Shown here: in pieces, positions 17,403 through 25,800 of the stretch
Position numbering within the stretch: position 1 is the first letter of the stretch
Layout of the letters: each line of letters opens with the position of its first letter
DNA from: an uncultured Porphyromonadaceae bacterium
GTDB lineage: Bacteria > Bacteroidota > Bacteroidia > Bacteroidales > Muribaculaceae
Assembly (NCBI GenBank): GCA_947174235.1
Contig: CAMWID010000009.1
Coordinates: 1-61,590, forward strand
DNA: 61,590 nucleotides
Direction: 5' to 3'
Notes under the pieces: generated by a model
Told to the model about the DNA's origin: nothing
What the model saw: only the letters and a program-made list of their open reading frames with translations
Databases searched by the model: none
Position numbers and translations under genes: made by a program

Positions 17403-18816
17403 TCCTGATTCATCCTACGCCACAGAATTTATCGATCATGGCGAGATTATCGAGTCGATAAGATTTGCCGAAGAAAAATCTTCCGACCATAACTACATCC
17501 GCTCCCTGCTTGAGAAAGCAGCCGAGGCGAAGGGTCTGTCTCACCGTGAGGCGGCGGCATTGCTGCTCTGCGAGGATCCGGAGATCATTACCGGTATTTT
17601 CAACCTTGCAAATGACCTCAAACACAGATTCTATGGCAACCGCATAGTGATGTTCGCGCCACTATACCTTTCCAATTACTGTGTAAACGGCTGCACATAT
17701 TGCCCGTATCACTTCAAAAACAAGACCATCCCCAGAATAAAGCTGTCTCAGGAAAGGATCAAGGAGGAAGTGACGGCACTTCAAGACATGGGACACAAAC
17801 GCCTCGCGATAGAGGCGGGAGAAGATCCGCGCAACAACCCTATCGAATATATTCTCGAATCCATAAAGACAATATATTCCATACGCCACCGCAACGGTGC
17901 GATAAGACGGGTAAACGTCAATATCGCAGCGACGACAGTAGAAAATTACAGACGTCTCAAAGAGGCGGAAATCGGAACATACATACTGTTTCAGGAGACA
18001 TACCATAAGGAAAATTATGAACGTCTGCACCCTACCGGTCCAAAAAGCGACTACCGCTGGCATACCGAGGCGATGGACCGGGCAATGGAGGCTGGCATAG
18101 GAGACGTAGGGCTCGGGGTGCTTTTCGGATTAAACACTTACCGATATGATTTCATAGGACTGCTGATGCACGCCGAGCATCTGGAATCCAAGTATGGAGT
18201 CGGACCACATACAATAAGCGTGCCTCGTATTTGCCCTGCCGACGACATTTCCACAGACGATTTCCCCGACGCCATATCGGATGACCTGTTCTGCCGGATT
18301 GTTGCCGTGTTGCGCCTCGCAGTGCCGTATACCGGGCTTATCATCTCCACAAGGGAAAGTCCGGAAGTAAGAGCCAAGGTCCTCGACCTCGGCGTATCCC
18401 AGATAAGCGGAGGATCAAAGACTTCCGTGGGCGGATATGCGGGAGACGCTCCCGAAGAAGAAAACAGCTCCGCCCAGTTTGATATTTCAGACAACCGCAC
18501 TCTTGACGAGGTCGTGAGGTGGCTCATATCCACAGGACACATCCCGAGTTTCTGCACCGCATGCTATCGTCAGGGAAGAACCGGAGACCGTTTCATGGCT
18601 CTTGTCAAAAACGGACAGATCGCAAACTGCTGTGCGCCAAACGCCATGCTGACGCTTGCCGAATATCTCAAGGACTACGCCTCCGAATCAACCGCAAAAG
18701 AAGGATACAAACTCATAAGACAGCAGGTAGAAGAGATTCCGGGGGAAAAAGTCAGGAAGCTGACAAAAGATTACCTTATCAGGATAGAAAATGGTGAAAG
18801 GGATTTAAATTTTTGA
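17395..18816 (+). CDS. hydG: [FeFe]-hydrogenase H-cluster maturase HydG (radical SAM, tyrosine lyase)
   Basis: 473 residues from ATG 17395; an upstream start at 17305 would only extend into hydE, and an AGAGGAGA ribosome-binding site lies at about 17379. HydG cleaves tyrosine to give the CO and CN ligands of the H-cluster. The radical SAM motif is C96-VNG-C100-TY-C103 in NYCVNGCTYCPYHF. The second, C-terminal Fe-S site that defines HydG against ThiH is present as Cys387-X2-Cys390-X22-Cys413 (FCTACYRQG ... NCCAPNA). It overlaps hydE by 8 nt and abuts hydF. Confidence 0.94.
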   Translation: MYNPDSSYATEFIDHGEIIESIRFAEEKSSDHNYIRSLLEKAAEAKGLSHREAAALLLCEDPEIITGIFNLANDLKHRFYGNRIVMFAPLYLSNYCVNGCTYCPYHFKNKTIPRIKLSQERIKEEVTALQDMGHKRLAIEAGEDPRNNPIEYILESIKTIYSIRHRNGAIRRVNVNIAATTVENYRRLKEAEIGTYILFQETYHKENYERLHPTGPKSDYRWHTEAMDRAMEAGIGDVGLGVLFGLNTYRYDFIGLLMHAEHLESKYGVGPHTISVPRICPADDISTDDFPDAISDDLFCRIVAVLRLAVPYTGLIISTRESPEVRAKVLDLGVSQISGGSKTSVGGYAGDAPEEENSSAQFDISDNRTLDEVVRWLISTGHIPSFCTACYRQGRTGDRFMALVKNGQIANCCAPNAMLTLAEYLKDYASESTAKEGYKLIRQQVEEIPGEKVRKLTKDYLIRIENGERDLNF

Positions 18817-18818
18817 AT

Positions 18819-19964
18819 ATGAACACCACTCCACAGTCTGAAAGACTTAATATTGTCGTATTGGGAGCATGCAATTCCGGTAAATCTTCTTTGATAAACA
18901 TGCTCGCCGGACAGGAGGTCTCCCTGACCTCTGATGTGGCTGGCACAACCACCGACCCCGTGCGCCGCGCAATGGAAATCCCCAATGCGGGACCTGCCTT
19001 ACTGACCGATACCGCCGGATTTGACGACACGACTCCTCTCGGCATACAGAGAGTGGAACTCACTCTGAAGACTCTTGAGGCAGCTGACATGGCGCTCCTG
19101 TTGACAGGAGAAAACACCGAGGCGGAGAAAAAATGGATCAGCATGTTGAAAAATCGGGGGATACCTTTCGTCAAGGTGGCAAACAAATCCGATATACATG
19201 GTGACCGGGAAGCCGATGTCTGCGTGTCTGCCTGCCGGAAGGAAGACCGTCAGAAGCTTATTGACGCGATCCTTCAGAAAATACCCTCTGACTTCGCACC
19301 GAGAGATCTTCTCGGAAATCTTGTAGATACCGGAGATCTTGTCGTGCTCGTGATGCCACAGGATTCTCAGGCGCCTAAAGGGCGGCTCATACTTCCTCAG
19401 GTTCAGACCATCCGTGCATTGATCGACCGCGGTTGCACCGTTGTCTGTGCCACTCCCCAAAATCTTTGCCATTCACTTGCCAAGCTTAGCGCAACACCGG
19501 ATCTCGTCATAACGGATTCGCAGGTATTCGACTTCGTGGAAAGCAATATTCCGGATGGAATCAGGCTCACATCTTTTTCAATATTGATGGCTGCCTACAA
19601 AGGTGATATAGAATACTTTGTCAACAGTGCCAGGAAATTGCACTCCCTCAACTCCTCAAGCCGGGTGCTCATAGCGGAAGCCTGCACACACGTCCCTGCC
19701 AACGAAGACATCGGTAGAGTCAAAATCCCCGCAATGCTGAAGAAAAAAGCCGGAGAAGGTATCACCATAGATTTCGCCACAGGCAAGGATTTCCCCTCCG
19801 ACCTCACAGGATATGACCTCATCATTCATTGCGGGGGGTGTATGTTCAACAGAAGAATGATCATGAGCCGCGTGCAACGAGCCAGGGAAGCGGGAGTGGC
19901 GATGACAAATTACGGTGTTACGATAGCCTGTCTCAAAGGGATCATCGACAAAGTTGTATATTGA
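18819..19964 (+). CDS. hydF: [FeFe]-hydrogenase H-cluster maturation GTPase HydF
   Basis: 381 residues from ATG 18819; a TTG at 18813, overlapping the hydG stop, would add two residues. HydF is the scaffold that carries the diiron precursor and delivers it to the hydrogenase. The N-terminal GTPase domain shows the P-loop GACNSGKSS (16-24), the switch II motif LTDTAGFDD and NKSD. The C-terminal metal-binding domain has Cys-Thr-His in EACTHVP and, about 50 residues later, HCGGCMFNRR, giving the CxH...HCxxC Fe-S site. It is the last gene of the operon and is followed by a very long palindrome that should end transcription. Confidence 0.94.
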   Translation: MNTTPQSERLNIVVLGACNSGKSSLINMLAGQEVSLTSDVAGTTTDPVRRAMEIPNAGPALLTDTAGFDDTTPLGIQRVELTLKTLEAADMALLLTGENTEAEKKWISMLKNRGIPFVKVANKSDIHGDREADVCVSACRKEDRQKLIDAILQKIPSDFAPRDLLGNLVDTGDLVVLVMPQDSQAPKGRLILPQVQTIRALIDRGCTVVCATPQNLCHSLAKLSATPDLVITDSQVFDFVESNIPDGIRLTSFSILMAAYKGDIEYFVNSARKLHSLNSSSRVLIAEACTHVPANEDIGRVKIPAMLKKKAGEGITIDFATGKDFPSDLTGYDLIIHCGGCMFNRRMIMSRVQRAREAGVAMTNYGVTIACLKGIIDKVVY

Positions 19965-20024
19965 CAATCAACAGCGCGCGACACCATTATTCCCGATTGA
20001 TTCCCACATTAATCTATGAACAAC

Positions 20025-20093
20025 ACAACGACCTATTGAATAAAAAAGGATTACAACGCGCGTTGTAATCCTTTTTATTCAATAGGTCGTTGT
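20025..20093. terminator. 69-nt near-perfect palindrome between hydF and rubrerythrin
   Basis: Left arm 20025-20059 and right arm 20060-20093 are reverse complements except for one extra A in the left A-run. The outer end is ACAACGACC and the centre is AACGCGCGTT, with no spare loop. It contains internal A6 and T5 runs. It lies between convergent genes and probably works as a bidirectional terminator, but it is far longer than needed for that. Confidence 0.75.
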
Positions 20094-20139
20094 AAAACAA
20101 TATTGCTTTTTTCATGCGGAGACCCGCATGAAAATCGGT

Positions 20140-20691
20140 TTACTTGCCGAAATAACGGTTGTAAAGACCGGCAAAGCCCTGTCCGTGACGAGCTTCGTCT
20201 TTTGCCATCTCATGAACTGTGTCGTGGATAGCGTCAAGATTCTGAGCCTTGGCATTCTTGGCGATACGCATCTTGTCGGCGTTTGCGCCTGCCTCGGCAT
20301 GCATACGCTTCTCAAGGTTGGTTTTTGTATCCCATACCATTTCTCCGAGAAGCTCTGCGAATTTTGCCGCATGCTCAGCCTCTTCCCATGCATAACGCTT
20401 GAAAGCTTCCGCAACTTCCGGATAGCCCTCGCGGTCTGCCTGACGAGACATTGCGAGATACATTCCGACCTCGGTGCATTCCCCTACGAAATGATTGTTG
20501 AGATCCTTCTTCATTTCTTCGTCGCAGTCTTTCGCCACGCCGATTTCATGCTCTGTGACGAACTTAAGGAGAGCAGTCTGGTCAAGTTCTTTAAACTTTG
20601 AAGCCGGAGCGCCACACTGGGGGCACTTTGCAGGAGCCTCTTCGCCCTCTGCGACATATCCGCATATTGTGCAGATCCATTCTTTAGCCAT
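20140..20691 (-). CDS. Reverse-type rubrerythrin (N-terminal rubredoxin domain)
   Basis: 183-residue peroxide-detoxifying protein. A rubredoxin-like domain comes first (C7-TI-C10 and C23-PQ-C26 in [23 protein letters not shown]), followed by a four-helix ferritin-like diiron domain with Glu-rich motifs: [29 protein letters not shown] and [12 protein letters not shown]. The domain order is the reverse of classical rubrerythrin, matching revRbr of anaerobes, which reduces H2O2 (and O2 in clostridia) with electrons from NADH via a rubredoxin reductase. It is single-gene and convergent with hydF, and probably protects oxygen-sensitive enzymes. A minus-strand TAAATTTG (20772-20765) is the likely promoter, with a leader of about 65 nt. 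Confidence 0.93.
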   Translation of the reverse strand: MAKEWICTICGYVAEGEEAPAKCPQCGAPASKFKELDQTALLKFVTEHEIGVAKDCDEEMKKDLNNHFVGECTEVGMYLAMSRQADREGYPEVAEAFKRYAWEEAEHAAKFAELLGEMVWDTKTNLEKRMHAEAGANADKMRIAKNAKAQNLDAIHDTVHEMAKDEARHGQGFAGLYNRYFGK

Positions 20692-20764
20692 AACTTGAAA
20701 ATTTTAGTTATTTGAGTTATTGAGTTATATGTGTCGAATTTCAATATTTCCTTTTTACTTTATG

Positions 20765-20772
20765 CAAATTTA
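20765..20772 (-). promoter_or_regulatory. -7 box of the rubrerythrin promoter
   Basis: TAAATTTG on the minus strand; start expected near 20757. No good -33 TTTG is seen at the usual distance. The plus-strand sequence TAATTTCG about 10 nt before tilS may be that gene's -7 box, which would leave a nearly leaderless tilS mRNA. Confidence 0.45.
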
Positions 20773-20796
20773 CGATTTTTTTTTTAATTTCGCATC

Positions 20797-21741
20797 ATGT
20801 CAGCATCCAAACAAAAGTTAAATTACATTGATTTATATTTTCGCAGATCTGTTGCCGAAAATAATTTCTCCAATCTTGTCGTGACTGTCAGCGGAGGAGC
20901 CGACAGCCTCACACTCCTTTCAGCGTTGTCTCAAACAGACACACGACTGATCGCGGCACATTGCAACTTCCATTTAAGGGGGGAGGAAAGTATGCGTGAC
21001 CAGCGCCATGTGGAAACCATTTGCCACAGACTGGGAGTTCCGGTATTGATCAAGGATTTCGATGTGGATGAATACATGAAAGCCAACAATGGAATATCCA
21101 CAGAAATGGCATGCCGTGAATTAAGATATGAATGGTTTGATGCAATAGCTGTGGAATATGGGGCAGACAGGATCGTCACCGGACACAATGCCGATGACAA
21201 TATCGAAACCTTGTTTCTAAACCTGCTGAGAGGTTCCGGCACATCAGGATTGCGTGGAATGCTTCCCGACACGGGAAAGATATGGCGGCCTCTTTTACAA
21301 TTCCATAGACACGAAATAGAAAAATATCTTGCTGATAAGGCGATCCCATACATTACAGATTCTTCCAATTTATCAAACGACTTCCGACGCAATTTCATAC
21401 GTAATGAAATCATCCCGCTGTTCAAGACCCGCTGGCAGGGATTTGACAAAGCCCTTGACCGAAGCCTGGCGTTTATCAGAAGCGAGAACAAAGTAGTCAA
21501 CGCTATGGTTGAAAACTCTTTACCAAAACCCGGGGAACCACTATCCTCATCAGTCATCATCCAATTTCCGGATCCGGAACTTCTTGTGAGACGCTATGTC
21601 GAGCCCTTCGGACCGTTCACCACTACCGCAGGAGAAATAGTCGACGCCATCAAAGCCTCCAAACCGGATAAAAAGATATGGAGACTGCGCAAGGGCACAT
21701 TGACACTCAAAGGTGGTCTTCTGACAGCCATTCACCATTAA
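20797..21741 (+). CDS. tilS: tRNA(Ile)-lysidine synthase, short form
   Basis: 314-residue enzyme that attaches lysine to C34 of the CAU-anticodon tRNA-Ile so that it reads AUA. The PP-loop ATP-binding motif is VSGGADSLTLL (about residues 30-40). The catalytic-region blocks AAHCNFHLRGEES, RELRYEWFDAIA, TGHNADDNIETLFLNLLRGSGTSGLRGM and DSSNLSNDFRRNFIRNEIIP are all present. The protein ends soon after a short helical domain and a small C-terminal piece (KIWRLRKGTLTLKGG), so it is shorter than the roughly 430-470 residues of many bacterial forms and closer in size to the compact Aquifex enzyme. The frame ends in a normal TAA and I see no sign of a frameshift. Confidence 0.9.
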   Translation: MSASKQKLNYIDLYFRRSVAENNFSNLVVTVSGGADSLTLLSALSQTDTRLIAAHCNFHLRGEESMRDQRHVETICHRLGVPVLIKDFDVDEYMKANNGISTEMACRELRYEWFDAIAVEYGADRIVTGHNADDNIETLFLNLLRGSGTSGLRGMLPDTGKIWRPLLQFHRHEIEKYLADKAIPYITDSSNLSNDFRRNFIRNEIIPLFKTRWQGFDKALDRSLAFIRSENKVVNAMVENSLPKPGEPLSSSVIIQFPDPELLVRRYVEPFGPFTTTAGEIVDAIKASKPDKKIWRLRKGTLTLKGGLLTAIHH

Positions 21742-21796
21742 AATGTAAGCATAAGCATTCACACGACAACTTTTTATCATATTTTAGCGTTTCCAA

Positions 21797-21828
21797 TTTG
21801 TGTCATTTAGATTTTTTTTCTAAATTTG
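21797..21828 (+). promoter_or_regulatory. Promoter of the rho operon
   Basis: TTTG (21797-21800), exactly 20 bp, TAAATTTG (21821-21828): a full consensus promoter. Start expected near 21835, which leaves a leader of about 250 nt before rho, much longer than for other genes here. Confidence 0.8.
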
Positions 21829-21941
21829 CATCATATTTATAGCGCCAACGATTCCAAGGCGCAAATTCAGGACTGTCGTTCTATTCCTATTATATTATTT
21901 ATCTAATACTCGTTATTGTTGTATAATAACGGCAAACACAG

Positions 21942-22046
21942 ATGAAACAGAACGACTTCTCCAGTCTCTCACATTGTAAAATTTCCTCATCGGTTTCCAC
22001 CTTTCTCCTCTTTATTAAGGTTCGTAGTGTGCCCGTTTCAGGCTAA
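21942..22046 (+). CDS. Possible leader peptide upstream of rho
   Basis: ATG at 21942 opens a 34-codon frame (starts MKQNDFSSLSHCKISSS, ends VPVSG) with stop TAA at 22044-22046, 42 nt before the rho start and wholly within the predicted rho leader. Its coding sequence coincides with a pyrimidine-rich, G-poor stretch. No family match was recognised and no strong ribosome-binding site precedes it. A chance ORF is possible. If it is real, its translation would mask the rut-like RNA. Confidence 0.25.
   Translation: MKQNDFSSLSHCKISSSVSTFLLFIKVRSVPVSG
21951..22020 (+). promoter_or_regulatory. Pyrimidine-rich rut-like segment in the rho leader
   Basis: About 70 nt dominated by C and U and poor in G, with words such as TTCTCC, CCTCAT, TTTCCACC and TTCTCCTC spaced along it. 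This is the composition Rho prefers for loading. Its place in the leader of rho suggests autoregulation by premature termination, as known for E. coli rho. The role is an inference. Confidence 0.4.
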
Positions 22047-22088
22047 GGATGCCGATGACGACAAAATCATATAACATAATTTTTATTT

Positions 22089-24245
22089 ATGTTCCACATC
22101 AATGACTTTGAAACCATGGATGATGTCCAGATTCGTGAAACAGCTGATTCCATGGGTATTAAAAAACCTGGATCCGCTTCCCGCGATGAAATCATCGAAG
22201 CGATCCTTGACCGGCAGGCCGAATCTTCGGCTAAAGACATTGTCTCAAAAAACGGAGACAAGAAGAAAGCCGCGAAAACCAAAGAGCCTCGTGCCAAGAA
22301 GGCTAAAAAACAGGCTGTAGCTGAACCGACAGCAAAAACTGACCCCCAGCGCGATGACAAAGACGTTATCCCGCAAGCTGGAGATGATTCTCAAAATATT
22401 TTTGAGTCCTTAATGTCGGAAGAGCTTCCCCTTCCTAAAAGAAGAGGCAGAAAGCCTAAAAGCCTTCAGATTCAGGAAGAGCAACCTGCGGAACCGGCTC
22501 CCCAGCCAAAAAAAAGAGGCAGGAAACCGGCAAACGCCAGCAATACGGCAAATACTGTAAAAACGACAACAGAAAACCACGACAATCAACCTTCCGATAC
22601 CGCGATTGCCGTCATTGAAGACAACAACGCTTTTCCCGACAATATCCAGGACGGTCCCATAGAAGAGACTCCTGAAAATTCTGTAGAAACCCAGGACCCT
22701 GCAGAAGAACATGCCACACCTATTGAACCGGAAACTGAAGATACAATAACTTCCGAGCCACAGGCTCCCGCGATGGCTGCGCAAGAGGAGCGCCCAAAGT
22801 TAAAAGTATTCACTCCCCGCAACCAGAAACCCGGACAGAACGAAGGATTGTCTCTCACATCTTTCTTCACACCAACCAAAGGGAAAACATTTACCCCTCG
22901 CGGACACAGGGACGCGGCAAAAGACAACCGTGCCCCACAGGCATCCCCCGCGATAGAAGAAGGTATTCTCCCGACCCCGCAGGCTCAGCCGATACAGATG
23001 CGTGAACCCGGCGCGACATCTCAGCAACCCCTCTCCAAACAGCAGAAAAACCAGATCAAGAAGATGCAGAGGATGCAGAGACAAGGTTTCAACGTCCCTA
23101 TTCCTCAGCAACCTGATGAAGCCGATATGACCGGAATACTGACAGCCTACGGTGTGCTTGAGGTTATGCCGGAAGGTTTCGGATTCCTGCGGTCCGGGGA
23201 TTACAATTACCTCGGCAGTCCCGATGACATATACGTGTCACAAAACCAGATAAAGGAATATGGACTCAAGACAGGTGACGTGGTAGAGGCATCAATATGT
23301 CCGCCTCGTGAGGGCGACAAATACTACCCTCTCGTGAAAGCCCTGTCGATAAACGGACTCTCACCTGAAGTCATCCGCGACCGTGTCCCGTTCGAACATC
23401 TCGTTCCACTTTTCCCTGACGAAAAGTTTGAAATTACCAAGGGCAAGTTTGCAAACATATCCACCAGAGTCGTCGATATGTTCTCCCCTATCGGCAAAGG
23501 TCAACGCGCACTCATCGTCGCCCCGCCGAAAACAGGTAAGACAATACTACTCAAAGATATCGCCAACGCCATTTCAGATAATCATCCGGAGACTTACATC
23601 ATAATGCTCCTTATCGACGAACGTCCTGAAGAGGTAACCGACATGGCACGCAGCGTAAACGCCGAGGTGATAGCTTCCACTTTTGACGAACCGGCTGAAA
23701 GGCATGTAAAGATCGCCAATATCGTGCTTGAAAAGGCAAAACGTCTCGTGGAATGCGGACATGATGTCGTGATAATGCTTGACTCTATCACACGTCTCGC
23801 CCGTGCGTTCAATACTGTTTCTCCCGCATCCGGCAAGATCCTTTCGGGAGGTGTGGACGCCAACGCGCTGCAACGTCCGAAAAGATTTTTCGGAGCGGCG
23901 CGAAACATCGAAAACGGAGGTTCCCTCACTATCATCGCCACTGCGCTTACGGAAACTTCCTCTAAGATGGACGAGGTGATATTCGAAGAGTTCAAGGGCA
24001 CAGGCAACATGGAGCTGCAGCTCGACCGCAAGCTCTCCAACAAACGCATCTTCCCTGCCGTCGATATCATAGCGTCGTCCACCAGAAGGGATGATCTCCT
24101 TCTCCCTCAGGAGACACTCAACCGCATGTGGGTTCTCCGCAATTACCTTGCGGACATGAATTCTCTTGAGGCAATGGAGTTTATCAAAAAGCGTATGGAA
24201 ATGACGCGCAACAATGAGGAACTCCTTGTGACAATGGATAAATAA
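22089..24245 (+). CDS. rho: Transcription termination factor Rho with long N-terminal insertion
   Basis: 718-residue hexameric RNA helicase that ends transcription. Domains in order: an N-terminal helical Rho_N-like domain (about residues 1-50, [20 protein letters not shown]); a low-complexity region (about 51-345) rich in Lys, Pro, Glu, Gln and Thr, with repeats of KKRGRKP and FTPR; the RNA-binding cold-shock-like domain (about 347-425, [15 protein letters not shown]); and the ATPase core with Walker [13 protein letters not shown] (about 476-487), Walker [15 protein letters not shown] (about 560) and the Q/R loops [22 protein letters not shown]. coli Rho has 419 residues, so the extra length is almost all the insertion. 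Such regions are typical of Bacteroidota, and one in Bacteroides thetaiotaomicron is reported to drive phase separation. First gene of a four-gene operon. Confidence 0.95.
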   Translation: MFHINDFETMDDVQIRETADSMGIKKPGSASRDEIIEAILDRQAESSAKDIVSKNGDKKKAAKTKEPRAKKAKKQAVAEPTAKTDPQRDDKDVIPQAGDDSQNIFESLMSEELPLPKRRGRKPKSLQIQEEQPAEPAPQPKKRGRKPANASNTANTVKTTTENHDNQPSDTAIAVIEDNNAFPDNIQDGPIEETPENSVETQDPAEEHATPIEPETEDTITSEPQAPAMAAQEERPKLKVFTPRNQKPGQNEGLSLTSFFTPTKGKTFTPRGHRDAAKDNRAPQASPAIEEGILPTPQAQPIQMREPGATSQQPLSKQQKNQIKKMQRMQRQGFNVPIPQQPDEADMTGILTAYGVLEVMPEGFGFLRSGDYNYLGSPDDIYVSQNQIKEYGLKTGDVVEASICPPREGDKYYPLVKALSINGLSPEVIRDRVPFEHLVPLFPDEKFEITKGKFANISTRVVDMFSPIGKGQRALIVAPPKTGKTILLKDIANAISDNHPETYIIMLLIDERPEEVTDMARSVNAEVIASTFDEPAERHVKIANIVLEKAKRLVECGHDVVIMLDSITRLARAFNTVSPASGKILSGGVDANALQRPKRFFGAARNIENGGSLTIIATALTETSSKMDEVIFEEFKGTGNMELQLDRKLSNKRIFPAVDIIASSTRRDDLLLPQETLNRMWVLRNYLADMNSLEAMEFIKKRMEMTRNNEELLVTMDK

Positions 24246-24248
24246 TCT

Positions 24249-24725
24249 ATGAGCGAAAAAACTAATGCGGCAAGAATACTCGACCGGCTCAAAATAAATT
24301 ATGAGCTGGTCGAGTATGCAGTCGATCCCGACAACCTTGCCGCCGAACATGTGGCGGAAGAACTTGGAGAACCTATCGAACAGGTGTTCAAGACTCTGGT
24401 TCTTAGGGGTGACAAATCCGGAATATTCGTTTGCGTGGTGGCCGGCAACCGTGAAGTCGATCTGAAGAAAGCAGCCAAAGTATCCGGCAATAAAAAAGCT
24501 GAAATGATCGCGATGAAGGAGCTGCTCCCTCTCACCGGTTATATCAGGGGAGGATGCACGGCGATCGGGATGAAAAAGCGTTACCCGACTTTCATAAGCG
24601 AGGATGCCGCAGATTTCCCGTTCATTTATGTAAGCGCCGGGAAACGGGGTCTTCAGCTCAGACTTTCCCCCACAGATCTGGCGAAGGCGGCTGAAGCATC
24701 TTTCGCCGACATATCCACCATCTAA
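24249..24725 (+). CDS. ybaK: Cys-tRNA(Pro)/aminoacyl-tRNA deacylase, YbaK/EbsC type
   Basis: 158-residue trans-editing factor that hydrolyses mischarged Cys-tRNA(Pro), judged from family resemblance. The YbaK fold is recognisable from NAARILDRLKINYELVEY at the start, EQVFKTLVLRGDKSG with the conserved Lys, VVAGNREVDLKKAAKVSG, and the end block YIRGGCTAIGMKKRYPTFI followed by VSAGKRGLQLRLSPTDL. Length is normal for the family. It lies 3 nt after rho and 13 nt before aroC, so all are co-transcribed from the rho promoter. Confidence 0.88.
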   Translation: MSEKTNAARILDRLKINYELVEYAVDPDNLAAEHVAEELGEPIEQVFKTLVLRGDKSGIFVCVVAGNREVDLKKAAKVSGNKKAEMIAMKELLPLTGYIRGGCTAIGMKKRYPTFISEDAADFPFIYVSAGKRGLQLRLSPTDLAKAAEASFADISTI

Positions 24726-24738
24726 ATTTCGTATTATC

Positions 24739-25800
24739 GTGAATACTTTCGGCAAAAATCTCACACTCACTACTTTCGGAGAAAGCCACGGTCCCGCTAT
24801 GGGTGGTGTCATCGATGGATTCCCTCCCGGATTCAAGATTGACTTTGACGCACTGCTTGAGGAAATAGCCAAACGTAGGCCCGGTTCGTCGGCGCTCGTC
24901 ACTGCTCGCAAGGAGACAGATACCCCTGAATTTCTATCGGGTATTTCCAACGACGGTGTCACACTCGGCACTCCGATAGGCTTTATCGTCAGAAATTCTG
25001 ACCATCATTCGTCTGATTATGACGAGATGGCAAAAGTGTATCGCCCGAATCATGCTGACTATACATATATAAAGCGATACGGCATCCGTGATCACCGTGG
25101 GGGCGGACGCTCGAGTGCAAGGGAAACGGTCAATTGGGTTGTAGCCGGGGCTTTAGCCGCACAATGGCTTGAATCTAAAGGCATAACCGTTCAAACCGCG
25201 CTGACACAGGTAGGACCAGTCACCGCCGGAGATATTTTCGACGGACTGATGACAAACCCGGAAAACCCGTTCAAGCTTGAAGTCAATCCCGACATCCGGC
25301 TTGCTATGGAAGAGTTTGTCAAGGAGACTAAAAAGGCAGGCGACAGTGTCGGCGGACGGGTAAGCTGCCTGATCACCGGAGTTCCGGCAGGAATCGGCAA
25401 TCCCGTGGCTGAAAAGCTGCATGCAGCCCTCGCGGCAGCGATGATGAGCATCAACGCCGCGAAAGGGTTTGAATACGGGTTAGGATTCAAGGCTTCCTCT
25501 TCCATGGGGAGCGCTACCGCCGACAAATTCATTCAGGTTGAAAAAGAAGGGGATCCCCTTAAGACTTCTACCAACTTCAGCGGCGGCATACAGGGTGGAA
25601 TATCAAACGGAATGCCTATATTTTTCTCTGTAGCGTTCAAACCGACACCGACTTTGTTGAAACCTATTGAGACAGTAGACACGGAAGGAAATGCCACTGT
25701 ATTGAATCCTGCGGGGAGACATGATCCCTGCGTGGCGGTCCGTGCCGTACATGTCGTGAAAGCTATGGCTGCTTTGGTGATTGCCGATTATCTCGTATGA
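24739..25800 (+). CDS. aroC: Chorismate synthase
   Basis: 353-residue enzyme that catalyses the last step of the shikimate pathway, converting EPSP to chorismate with reduced FMN. The start is GTG at 24739, which places NTFGKNLTLTTFGESHG at the N-terminus where the family always has it. Other signatures are DYTYIKRYGIRDHRGGGRSSARET, VGGRVSCLITGVPAGIG and the C-terminal AGRHDPCVAVRAVHVVKAM. It overlaps the next gene by ATGA. The grouping with rho and a deacylase is a housekeeping operon rather than a pathway cluster. Confidence 0.95.
   Translation: MNTFGKNLTLTTFGESHGPAMGGVIDGFPPGFKIDFDALLEEIAKRRPGSSALVTARKETDTPEFLSGISNDGVTLGTPIGFIVRNSDHHSSDYDEMAKVYRPNHADYTYIKRYGIRDHRGGGRSSARETVNWVVAGALAAQWLESKGITVQTALTQVGPVTAGDIFDGLMTNPENPFKLEVNPDIRLAMEEFVKETKKAGDSVGGRVSCLITGVPAGIGNPVAEKLHAALAAAMMSINAAKGFEYGLGFKASSSMGSATADKFIQVEKEGDPLKTSTNFSGGIQGGISNGMPIFFSVAFKPTPTLLKPIETVDTEGNATVLNPAGRHDPCVAVRAVHVVKAMAALVIADYLV

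Noticed and set aside
20128..20601. 157-codon plus-strand frame
   Set aside because: Antisense to rubrerythrin, which has rubredoxin cysteines and diiron Glu motifs.
23574..24971. 465-codon open frame on the minus strand
   Set aside because: It lies opposite rho, ybaK and the start of aroC, which have clear family motifs. Its translation has no recognisable domain.
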